Source: an uncultured Collinsella sp. (GTDB lineage: Bacteria; Actinomycetota; Coriobacteriia; Coriobacteriales; Coriobacteriaceae). Taken from it: a DNA stretch of 5,064 nt. The stretch covers positions 1 to 5,064 of the forward strand of contig URYT01000135.1 in NCBI GenBank assembly GCA_900552185.1, written 5' to 3'. Made by a program: the position numbers and the translations under genes. The stretch's first letter is position 1. Each line of letters starts with the position of its first letter. Below are positions 1-5,064 of the stretch, piece after piece. The notes beneath the pieces are model-generated. The model was not told where the DNA came from. It did no database searches and saw only the letters and a program-made list of their open reading frames with translations.

Positions 1-710
1 TGGATGAGTATCTCAAGTGCCACAACGACTCCTTCGAGGGCAAGACCGTCGTGGTGCACGGCTCCGGTAACGTGGCGATCTATGCCGTCCAGAAGGCGAC
101 CCAGCTCGGAGGCAAGGTCATCGCCGCTTCCGACACCAAGGGCTGGATCGAGGATCCCGAGGGCATCGATTACAAGGTTCTTGAGGACATCTACAACAAG
201 AAGCGCTCCGGCAACGACCGCGGTGTGAGCCTCGCCCTGTATGTCGACGCCCGTCCCAATGCCGTGTGGCATGCCGAGGACGGCCGCGGTGTCTGGCAGC
301 TTCCCTGCGATATCGCACTGCCCTGCGCGCGTGAGAACACCCTTCTGCTCGAGGACGCCCAGGCGCTCGTGGCGAACGGCTGCAAGGGGGGGGGAGAGGG
401 CGCGAACATGCCCACGACCACCGAAGCCACCAACTACCTCATCGAGAACGGCGTCGCGTTCATGCCCGGTAAGGCGGCCAACGCCGGCGGCGTGGCGACC
501 TCTGGTCTGGAGATGAGCCAGAACGCCGAGCACCTGTCCTGGAGCTTCGAAGAGGTTGACGCCAAGCTCGAGGGCATCATGCGCGGCATCTATCATGCCT
601 GCGACAATGCGGCCACCGAGTACGGCTATGAGGGCAACTACATGGTCGGCGCCAACATCGCCGGCTTCAAAAAGGTCGCCGACGCCATGATGGCCCAGGG
701 CATCGTGTAG
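1..710 (+). CDS. gdhA: NADP-type glutamate dehydrogenase, C-terminal part (5' end outside window)
   Basis: Catalyses reversible reductive amination of 2-oxoglutarate with ammonium to glutamate in the cytoplasm, normally as a hexamer. The reading frame is open from base 3 and gives 235 residues, roughly the second half of a ~445-residue class I enzyme. The catalytic N-terminal domain with the active-site lysines lies outside the window. Visible are the Rossmann dinucleotide motif GSGNVA (about bases 60-77), the following ASDTKGW strand-turn, the EGANMPTT block (396-419), the PGKAANAGGVATSGLEMSQN block (466-525) and the closing ANIAGFKKVADAMMAQG, all typical of bacterial hexameric GDH. Two conserved sites look odd: KGGGEGANMP, where the family has K-[AV]-V-A-E-G, and ALPCARENTL, where the family has ALPCATQNE. 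The first coincides with a nine-G run. A strong terminator follows, so the gene ends its own transcript. The family call is firm; NADP preference is inferred from overall similarity to the E. coli GdhA type. Confidence 0.93.
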   Translation, partial: DEYLKCHNDSFEGKTVVVHGSGNVAIYAVQKATQLGGKVIAASDTKGWIEDPEGIDYKVLEDIYNKKRSGNDRGVSLALYVDARPNAVWHAEDGRGVWQLPCDIALPCARENTLLLEDAQALVANGCKGGGEGANMPTTTEATNYLIENGVAFMPGKAANAGGVATSGLEMSQNAEHLSWSFEEVDAKLEGIMRGIYHACDNAATEYGYEGNYMVGANIAGFKKVADAMMAQGIV

Positions 711-738
711 CGACGAGCTGTGGAAACTGGATAGTTCG

Positions 739-770
739 AGGGACGCGTGCAGCGGCGCGCGTCCCTTTTT
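739..770 (+). terminator. Rho-independent terminator of gdhA
   Basis: An 8-bp perfect stem, GGGACGCG at 740-747 with CGCGTCCC at 758-765, extends inward by a G-U and a G-C pair and outward by an A-T pair. It closes a 6-base loop and is followed directly by TTTTT (766-770). It lies 28 bases after the gdhA stop and before the tRNA, so it should separate the two transcripts. Confidence 0.9.
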
Positions 771-772
771 GC

Positions 773-778
773 TATTAT
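773..778 (+). promoter_or_regulatory. Possible -10 box for tRNA-Leu (and tig)
   Basis: TATTAT differs from the TATAAT consensus at one base. It sits 20 bases before the tRNA, a sensible distance for a short 5' leader. The place where a -35 box would lie (about 750-755) falls inside the gdhA terminator hairpin and does not resemble TTGACA, so this rests on the -10 and its position only. Confidence 0.35.
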
Positions 779-798
779 GTTCGCCTGTGTGACCAGCT

Positions 799-883
<85 letters not shown>

Positions 884-941
884 GTCGCGCGCACACAAGG
901 TATCAAGGGATCGGCACCCAAATCCTTGCCGAGTGTATTAG

Positions 942-947
942 AGGAGG
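942..947 (+). promoter_or_regulatory. Ribosome binding site of tig
   Basis: AGGAGG is a full Shine-Dalgarno match four bases before TTG at 952. The spacing is short, but this is the only strong site nearby, no in-frame ATG or GTG lies close, and TTG gives the MNITSDVK start expected of trigger factor. It therefore fixes the TTG start and rules out the longer frame that runs back through the tRNA. Confidence 0.85.
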
Positions 948-951
948 AACG

Positions 952-2247
952 TTGAACATCACTTCTGACGTGAAGGACGCCAAGCTCACCGCTACGGTCA
1001 CCATCCCGGCCGCCGACGTCGACGCCGCGATCAAGAAGGCCTACAAGGACACCGCCAAGAAGTACCGCTTCCCGGGCTTCCGCGCCGGTAAGGCTCCCCG
1101 TCCGGTCATCGACTCCGCTCTTGGCGCCGAGGCTACTCTCGCTCAGGCCACCAACGACCTGATCGCCGCCAACGAGCCCGCCGTCCTCAACGAGCTGGAC
1201 ATCGTCCCCACCAAGAACGGTGACTACAAGGAGCTCGACCTCGCCAAGGATCACGAGGACTACACCTACACCGTCGAGTTCTCCCTGCGTCCTGCCGCTG
1301 AGCTCTCCTCCTTCGACGCTGTCGAGATCGAGATGCCCCCTGCGGAGGTCACAGAGTCCGAGATCAACAACCAGGTTGAGATGCTCCTCAACTACCGTGC
1401 CACCTTCGAGGACGTCGAGGGCCGCGCCGTCGAGGCCGAGGACTACGTCACCGTCGACCTCAAGGCCGTCGAGAACGCCGACAACTTCGCTGCCGAGGGC
1501 CGCATGCTCATCGCCGGCAGCGACAGCAACCCCAAGGAGTTCAACGAGGCCCTGATCGGCGCTAACGTCGACGACGTCAAGACCGTCACCTGGACCGACG
1601 AGGTCGAGGAGGGCGAGGAGGCCGAGACCCACACCGTCGAGGTCACCGTCAAGGGCATCAAGGTCCGCAACACCCCCGAGCTCACCGACGAGCTCGTCAA
1701 GTCCGACTTTGGCTTCGACAGCATCGACGCTATGCGCGACGCCATCAAGCTCGAGATCGAGCAGGACAAGGCTTCCCGTCTCCCGGCCGAGAAGGAGAAC
1801 CGTTGCGTCTCCGCTCTCGCCGAGCGTCTGCAGCTCGACGAGATGGACGCCGACTACGAGCAGTCCGTCTTTGAGGAGCTTGGCCAGAACTTCCTGTCCA
1901 ACCTCGCTGCTCGCGGCATGACGCTGGACACCTGGCTGCCCGCTTCCGGTCTGACCATGGAGCAGTTCATCGGCGACCTGCACAAGCAGGCCAACGACGT
2001 CGCCCGTGAGTCCCTGGCTCTCGACGCCCTCGCTCGTGAGCTCAAGATTGAGGTCACCGAGGACGACGTCAACGCCGAGTTCGAGAAGGCCGGCGTCAAG
2101 GACGTCGAGGCTTCCAAGGCTGAGTTCATCGCCGATGGCCGCATGCCTGCCGTCCGCGAGTCCATCCGTCGCTCCAAGGCCGTCGACCACCTGGTCGAGA
2201 ACGCCAAGGTGACCGAGGTCGACGAGACCGCCAAGGACGCCGAGTAA
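952..2247 (+). CDS. tig: Trigger factor (ribosome-associated chaperone, PPIase family)
   Basis: Binds the ribosome near the exit tunnel and shields nascent chains; the family also has a peptidyl-prolyl isomerase domain. From a TTG start the product is 431 residues, close to E. coli trigger factor (432). The N-terminal ribosome-binding domain (about 1-130) carries the signature loop GFRAGKAP at 42-49. The middle domain (about 150-245) is the FKBP-like PPIase region. It is divergent but keeps a phenylalanine (F197) aligning roughly with the E. coli active-site F198. The rest is the helical C-terminal chaperone domain, with an acidic tail. Codon bias is extreme: 53 GAG and no GAA for Glu, and no AAA for Lys, which suits a highly expressed protein. 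The gene starts 68 bases after tRNA-Leu with no terminator between, so co-transcription is plausible. It precedes clpP-clpX, a classic quality-control neighbourhood. The long open frame on the opposite strand is a by-product of this codon bias. Confidence 0.95.
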   Translation: MNITSDVKDAKLTATVTIPAADVDAAIKKAYKDTAKKYRFPGFRAGKAPRPVIDSALGAEATLAQATNDLIAANEPAVLNELDIVPTKNGDYKELDLAKDHEDYTYTVEFSLRPAAELSSFDAVEIEMPPAEVTESEINNQVEMLLNYRATFEDVEGRAVEAEDYVTVDLKAVENADNFAAEGRMLIAGSDSNPKEFNEALIGANVDDVKTVTWTDEVEEGEEAETHTVEVTVKGIKVRNTPELTDELVKSDFGFDSIDAMRDAIKLEIEQDKASRLPAEKENRCVSALAERLQLDEMDADYEQSVFEELGQNFLSNLAARGMTLDTWLPASGLTMEQFIGDLHKQANDVARESLALDALARELKIEVTEDDVNAEFEKAGVKDVEASKAEFIADGRMPAVRESIRRSKAVDHLVENAKVTEVDETAKDAE

Positions 2248-2323
2248 TTCTCGCCACCTTGCCCGCGAGCGCATGCGTGCGCCCGTGATGGGGTAAAGTT
2301 ATACACCGGTTATCCGGTAGCTT

Positions 2324-2364
2324 CGTACGGTGCCAGCCAATGCATAGCATGCGGGCACCGTACG
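2324..2364 (+). promoter_or_regulatory. Large hairpin between tig and clpP (terminator or clpP leader element)
   Basis: CGTACGGTGCC (2324-2334) is perfectly repeated in inverse as GGCACCGTACG (2354-2364). The 19-base loop itself holds a GCAT/ATGC mini-stem (2342-2345 with 2349-2352). The bases after the stem are TTTATCT, only weakly U-rich, so it is a poor intrinsic terminator by the usual standard. It ends 46 bases before the clpP start. A smaller hairpin, ACCGG-TTAT-CCGGT (2305-2318), lies just upstream. The hairpin is certain as sequence; its role as tig terminator, attenuator or mRNA stabiliser is open. Confidence 0.55.
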
Positions 2365-2400
2365 TTTATCTAGAACCAATTTGGTCCGCAAGAGAGAAAT

Positions 2401-2404
2401 GGAG
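2401..2404 (+). promoter_or_regulatory. Ribosome binding site of clpP
   Basis: GGAG lies six bases before ATG 2411, the best-spaced site among several possible in-frame starts (TTG 2381, ATG 2399, ATG 2405, ATG 2411). ATG 2405 could instead use the purine-rich AGAGAG at 2391-2396, which would add two residues. Confidence 0.6.
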
Positions 2405-2410
2405 ATGCGT

Positions 2411-3031
2411 ATGATCGCTAAGTTCGATTCCGCCCTCGTGCCATACGTTATCGAGCAGACGCCGCGCGGCGAGCGCAGCTACGATATCTATTCGCGCCTG
2501 CTCAACGACCGCATCATCTTCTTGGGCGAGGAGATCAACTCCGTCAGCGCCAACCTGGTCGTTGCCCAGCTGCTGCATCTTGAGAGCCAGGATGCCGAGA
2601 AGGATATCTCGCTCTATATCAATTCGCCCGGTGGCGAGGTCTACTCCGGCCTGGCAATTCTGGACACCATGAACTTCATTAAGCCGCAGGTCTCCACCAT
2701 CTGCGTCGGTATGGCCGCGTCTATGGCCGCTGTGCTGCTTTCGGCCGGAGCCAAGGGCAAGCGCTTCTGCCTGCCACACTCCAAGGTTATGATTCACCAG
2801 CCCAGCGGCGGTGCCCAGGGCCAGCAGACCGAGATCGAGATCGTGGCCGAGGAGATCAAGAAGACCCGCCGCGAGCTCAACCAGATCCTGTCCGACGCCT
2901 CTGGCCAGCCCATCGAGAAGGTCCAGGCCGACACCGAGCGCGACAACTACCTGACCGCTGCCGAGGCCCTCGACTACGGCCTGATCGACCGTATCGTCAC
3001 CTCGCGCGACCTTGCCGCGAAGGACGCCTAG
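2411..3031 (+). CDS. clpP: ATP-dependent Clp protease proteolytic subunit ClpP
   Basis: Serine peptidase that assembles into a two-ring barrel and degrades substrates unfolded and fed in by Clp ATPases, here ClpX encoded next door. The chosen start gives 206 residues, against 207 for E. coli ClpP. The catalytic triad is intact: Ser104 in GMAASMAA, His129 in MIHQP and Asp178 in TERDNY, matching E. coli S111, H136 and D185 with a constant offset of seven. Also present are VPYVIEQTPRGERSYDIYSRLL near the N-terminus (split: VPYVIEQT, then RGERSYDIYSRLL), the YINSPGG oxyanion-side motif (69-75) and GAKGKRFCLP (113-122). The start at 2411 has GGAG at good spacing; ATG 2405 is the main alternative. 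The stop is one base before the clpX ATG, so the two genes are one operon and probably translationally coupled. All 15 Glu codons are GAG, as in tig. I see no HspR, CIRCE or CtsR-type operator upstream, and ClgR control cannot be judged. Confidence 0.96.
   Translation: MIAKFDSALVPYVIEQTPRGERSYDIYSRLLNDRIIFLGEEINSVSANLVVAQLLHLESQDAEKDISLYINSPGGEVYSGLAILDTMNFIKPQVSTICVGMAASMAAVLLSAGAKGKRFCLPHSKVMIHQPSGGAQGQQTEIEIVAEEIKKTRRELNQILSDASGQPIEKVQADTERDNYLTAAEALDYGLIDRIVTSRDLAAKDA
3020..3024 (+). promoter_or_regulatory. Ribosome binding site of clpX (inside clpP)
   Basis: AAGGA lies eight bases before ATG 3033, within the last codons of clpP. It selects ATG 3033 over the later ATG 3045 (MQDNF), whose upstream purine tract is poorly spaced, and over TTG 3012 inside clpP. 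Confidence 0.75.
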
Positions 3032-3032
3032 G

Positions 3033-4478
3033 ATGGCCGGTAACATGCAGGACAACTTTGACGAGAACGGCAACCCCATCCGCTGCTCCTTCTGCGGAAA
3101 AGAGCAGGGGCAGGTTCGCCGCCTTGTAAAGGGTCCGACCAACATCTTTATCTGCGACGAGTGCGTCGCCGCCTGCTCCGAGATCTTGGAGGAGTCGCTG
3201 GCTTCGGACTTTATGGACGCTGCCCGCAACGGCAAGCTGCCGGGCTTTCTCAACGATCACGGGCAGGCTGCATCTCAGCCCGCCGTGGACCCCGAGGCCG
3301 AGGGCTTTGAGCTCGAGGACGACGCCCGTCAGGTCATTACGCATGTGCCGACGCCGCACGAGATTTATGACGAGCTTTCGGCCTATGTCATGGGCCAGGA
3401 GGACGCCAAGCGTGCCATGTCGGTTGCCGTGTACAACCATTACCGCCGCGTGATCGAGGGCGGTGCTGCGCTTTCGGCCTTTGACGACGGCTTGGACTCG
3501 CAGCTCGGCGATGATATGGACGAGGTGGAGCTCGCCAAGTCCAACATTTTGCTGCTCGGTCCCACCGGTACCGGCAAGACCCTGCTCGCCCAGACGCTCG
3601 CGCGCATTCTCGAGGTGCCGTTTGCCATCGCAGACGCCACCGCGCTTACCGAGGCCGGTTACGTGGGCGAGGACGTGGAGAACATCCTGCTCAAGCTCAT
3701 CCAGGCCGCAGACTTCGACGTCCAGAAGGCTCAGATCGGCATCATCTATATTGATGAGATCGACAAGATCACCCGCAAGAGTGAGAATCCCTCCATCACC
3801 CGCGACGTGGGCGGTGAAGGTGTGCAGCAGGCTCTGCTGAAGATCTTGGAAGGCACCGTCAGCAATGTCCCCCCGCAGGGCGGCCGCAAGCACCCCCAGC
3901 AGGAGTTCATCCAAATCGACACCACCAACATCCTCTTCATCTGCGGCGGTGCGTTCGACGGTCTGGATAAGTATATCCTCCGCCGCACCGACAAGTCCGC
4001 ACTGGGCTTTGGCAGTGCGCTGAAGGATAACTCCAGCGAGGCTGAAAAGGCCCTGCTGCGGAAGGTCGAACCCCACGACCTCGTCAAGTTCGGCCTCATC
4101 CCCGAGCTTATCGGCCGTCTGCCGGTCATTACCGTGCTGGACGACCTGGACGAGGATGCACTGGTGCGCGTGCTGAAAGAGCCCCGCAACAGTCTGGTCA
4201 AGCAGTATAAAGAGCTGCTGTCGATGGACAATGTGGAGCTGGACATCACCGACGAGGCTCTCCATGCCATCGCCCGCAAGACCATTGAGCGCAAGACTGG
4301 TGCCCGCGGCCTGCGCAGCGTGATGGAGAACATCCTCATGCCCATCATGTACGATGTGCCGAACGACCCCACCATCATCCGCGTCACCATCGACGAGGAC
4401 ACCGTGGAGGGCGGCGAAGCGCACATGGAGTACGGTGCGGTGCGCAAGCGCTATAAGAGTCAGACTTCCCTGAGCTGA
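3033..4478 (+). CDS. clpX: ATP-dependent Clp protease ATP-binding subunit ClpX (composition suggests a chimeric gene)
   Basis: AAA+ unfoldase that recognises tagged or damaged proteins and threads them into ClpP. The product is 481 residues, longer than E. coli ClpX (424), mainly through extra acidic sequence between the zinc domain and the ATPase core and before Walker A. In order: C4 zinc-binding domain (Cys18, 21, 41, 44), Walker A GPTGTGKT (176-183), pore loop GYVG (209-212), Walker B IIYIDEID (237-244), GGRKHPQQEF loop, sensor 1 region TTNILFICGGAF, the ClpP-docking IGF-type loop as LGF (324-326), arginine-finger motif GLIPELIGR ending at Arg362, and sensor 2 GARGLR (423-428). All parts needed for activity are present. 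Codon use changes part-way. From 3033 to 3815 all 22 Glu codons are GAG and 5 of 22 Leu codons are CTG. From 3816 on, 5 of 18 Glu are GAA and about 18 of 26 Leu are CTG. The C-terminal third may therefore come from another organism. Confidence 0.94.
   Translation: MAGNMQDNFDENGNPIRCSFCGKEQGQVRRLVKGPTNIFICDECVAACSEILEESLASDFMDAARNGKLPGFLNDHGQAASQPAVDPEAEGFELEDDARQVITHVPTPHEIYDELSAYVMGQEDAKRAMSVAVYNHYRRVIEGGAALSAFDDGLDSQLGDDMDEVELAKSNILLLGPTGTGKTLLAQTLARILEVPFAIADATALTEAGYVGEDVENILLKLIQAADFDVQKAQIGIIYIDEIDKITRKSENPSITRDVGGEGVQQALLKILEGTVSNVPPQGGRKHPQQEFIQIDTTNILFICGGAFDGLDKYILRRTDKSALGFGSALKDNSSEAEKALLRKVEPHDLVKFGLIPELIGRLPVITVLDDLDEDALVRVLKEPRNSLVKQYKELLSMDNVELDITDEALHAIARKTIERKTGARGLRSVMENILMPIMYDVPNDPTIIRVTIDEDTVEGGEAHMEYGAVRKRYKSQTSLS
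3700..3816 (+). other. Putative junction between two source genomes within clpX
   Basis: The first in-frame GAA codon in tig, clpP or clpX is at 3816. From there codon use matches the downstream aminotransferase rather than the upstream genes. The interval covers Walker B and the following NPSITRDVGGEGVQQALLK stretch, among the most conserved in ClpX across phyla, where two genomes could share enough identity for an assembler to cross over or for recombination to occur. The exact break cannot be placed from composition alone. This is an inference. Confidence 0.6.
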
Positions 4479-4500
4479 GCGTCAGCGCACAGCAGGGAAG
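4465..4500 (+). repeat. Inverted repeat spanning the clpX stop codon
   Basis: CTTCCCTG (4465-4472) pairs perfectly with CAGGGAAG (4493-4500). An inner hairpin GCTGA-GCG-TCAGC (4474-4486) includes the clpX stop codon at 4476-4478. No T run follows, so it is not itself a terminator, but it directly precedes one. It may protect the 3' end of the mRNA or be incidental. Confidence 0.5.
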
Positions 4501-4503
4501 AGC

Positions 4504-4544
4504 AGCCCCGCTGAAAGCTTTTTGCTTTTTGGCGGGGCTTTTTT
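4504..4544 (+). terminator. Rho-independent terminator of the clpP-clpX operon
   Basis: AGCCCCGC (4504-4511) pairs with GCGGGGCT (4532-4539), and the T run covers 4539-4544. Inside the loop a second stem, AAAGC-TTTTT-GCTTT (4514-4528), can stack on the first. It begins 26 bases after the clpX stop and separates clpX from the aminotransferase. Confidence 0.92.
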
Positions 4545-4556
4545 GTGCCATCTGAC

Positions 4557-4590
4557 TTGTTTCCGAGACCAAATTGTAGTAAACTATAAA
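4557..4590 (+). promoter_or_regulatory. Possible promoter of the aminotransferase gene
   Basis: This AT-rich stretch holds TTGTTT (4557-4562) and, 17 bases on, TAAACT (4580-4585), which is a weak -35/-10 pair. TATAAA at 4585-4590 is a better -10 but would leave a 22-base spacer. A promoter here is expected, because a strong terminator lies just upstream and the next gene starts at 4705. Either choice implies a 5' leader of roughly 100 bases. Which box is used cannot be decided from sequence. Confidence 0.35.
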
Positions 4591-4690
4591 AGTCTGGAAC
4601 TGCGAGGGGAATACCGGGACGGTCCACTGGCATGGGACTGCTCTGCGGATGGCAGCGCCGGACATTTTGTGGGAAACAGAAAGTACGATA

Positions 4691-4696
4691 AAGGAG
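4691..4696 (+). promoter_or_regulatory. Ribosome binding site of the aminotransferase gene
   Basis: AAGGAG lies eight bases before ATG 4705. This near-ideal site fixes the start. Confidence 0.85.
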
Positions 4697-4704
4697 TGTG
4701 TGTT

Positions 4705-5064
4705 ATGGCAAATTATTTTGAGATGACCCGCGACGAACTGACTGCTGAGAAGGCAGCTCTGGAAGAAAAGTACAAGAAATTTCAGGCAATGGGCCTGAAG
4801 CTGAATATGGCCCGTGGCAAGCCCGGCCCTCACCAGATGGACCTGGCAATGGGTCTGCTGCAGATGACCGATTACACCACCGACGCCGGCACCGATGCCC
4901 GCAACTACGGCGACCTTGAGGGCCTGCACGAGGCCCGTGAGCTGTTCGGCGACGTGATGGGTGTCAAGCCTGAGGAAGTCTTTGTGGGCGGCAACTCCAG
5001 CCTGCAGATCATGTACAACCTCATCTCTATGGGCTACTGCTTCGGCTTCCCCGAGTCTCCCTGT
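4705..5064 (+). CDS. Type Ic aspartate aminotransferase (PLP-dependent), N-terminal part, cut by window edge
   Basis: A PLP enzyme expected to move amino groups between aspartate/glutamate and 2-oxo acids in the cytoplasm. The first 120 residues are present and the frame is open at the window edge. The sequence follows the type Ic group exemplified by Corynebacterium glutamicum AspT: L-K-L-x-x-x-RGKP at 31-40 with Q-x-D at 44-46, GTDARNYGDLEGL at 62-74 (family G-T-D-x-R-N-Y-G-G-L-x-G), and GNSSLQIMYNLIS at 96-108, the N-terminal end of the PLP-phosphate site. The catalytic lysine would lie beyond the window. The region before RGKP is a charged helix. Codon use (4 of 11 Glu as GAA, 10 of 12 Leu as CTG) matches the end of clpX and differs from tig and clpP. 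Exact substrate is not determined; other amino acids are possible. The protein style and the AT-richer leader suggest a Firmicutes source such as Faecalibacterium or a relative, which is an inference. Confidence 0.85.
   Translation, partial: MANYFEMTRDELTAEKAALEEKYKKFQAMGLKLNMARGKPGPHQMDLAMGLLQMTDYTTDAGTDARNYGDLEGLHEARELFGDVMGVKPEEVFVGGNSSLQIMYNLISMGYCFGFPESPC

Noticed and set aside
2248..2410. Heat-shock operators (CIRCE, HAIR/HspR, CtsR box) or a ClgR site before clpP
   Set aside because: I looked for the CIRCE TTAGCACTC/GAGTGCTAA, HAIR CTTGAGT/ACTCAAG and CtsR direct-repeat patterns and found none. The CGCATGCG palindrome at 2270-2277 is too short and off-pattern to call a ClgR site.
2381..2410. 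Earlier clpP starts (TTG 2381, ATG 2399)
   Set aside because: They lack a well-spaced ribosome binding site and add residues not typical of ClpP; ATG 2405 remains a minor alternative.
2997..4424. 475-codon open frame on the - strand opposite clpX
   Set aside because: Same artefact of GC-rich, biased coding sequence; clpX on the + strand has every family motif.
4384..4929. 181-codon - strand frame across the clpX end, terminator and aminotransferase start
   Set aside because: It overlaps two real genes and two hairpins, has no recognisable protein features and no supporting RBS that I can see.

Overview
The window carries six genes, all on the + strand: the 3' part of an NADP-type glutamate dehydrogenase gene (gdhA), a tRNA-Leu(UAG), trigger factor (tig), the ClpP protease (clpP), its unfoldase ClpX (clpX), and the 5' part of a type Ic aspartate aminotransferase. 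The left three quarters is GC-rich with extreme C/G-ending codon preference; tig uses GAG for all 53 glutamates. The protein sequences and the tRNA-tig-clpP-clpX layout suggest a Coriobacteriia actinobacterium, probably Collinsella-like. That assignment is an inference made without a database search.

Layout. gdhA ends at 710 and is followed by a strong intrinsic terminator (739-770). A possible -10 box (773-778) precedes tRNA-Leu (799-883, CCA encoded). No terminator separates the tRNA from tig (TTG start at 952), so the two may share a transcript. The 163-nt tig-clpP gap holds an 11-bp perfect hairpin. clpP and clpX are one base apart and form an operon. After clpX come an inverted repeat over its stop codon, a strong terminator (4504-4544), an AT-richer leader with a weak promoter candidate, and the aminotransferase, which runs off the right edge.

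How the genes work together. Trigger factor folds nascent chains at the ribosome exit, while ClpX unfolds substrates and feeds them into the ClpP chamber; tig-clpP-clpX is a classic protein quality-control cluster. gdhA (ammonium assimilation) and the aminotransferase (amino-group transfer) are metabolic neighbours with no evident link to it.

Main oddity. Codon use changes inside clpX. Before about 3816, tig, clpP and clpX contain no GAA codon and little CTG; after it, GAA makes up about a third of Glu codons and CTG dominates Leu. The switch falls in the most conserved part of the ClpX ATPase, and the gene beyond looks Firmicutes-like (Faecalibacterium/Ruminococcaceae style). The simplest reading is a chimeric metagenomic contig joined at a conserved stretch of clpX; recombination or transfer is the less likely alternative. 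A second suspect spot is a run of nine G in gdhA that turns a conserved hydrophobic motif into Gly-Gly-Gly. I see no previously undescribed biological system here.
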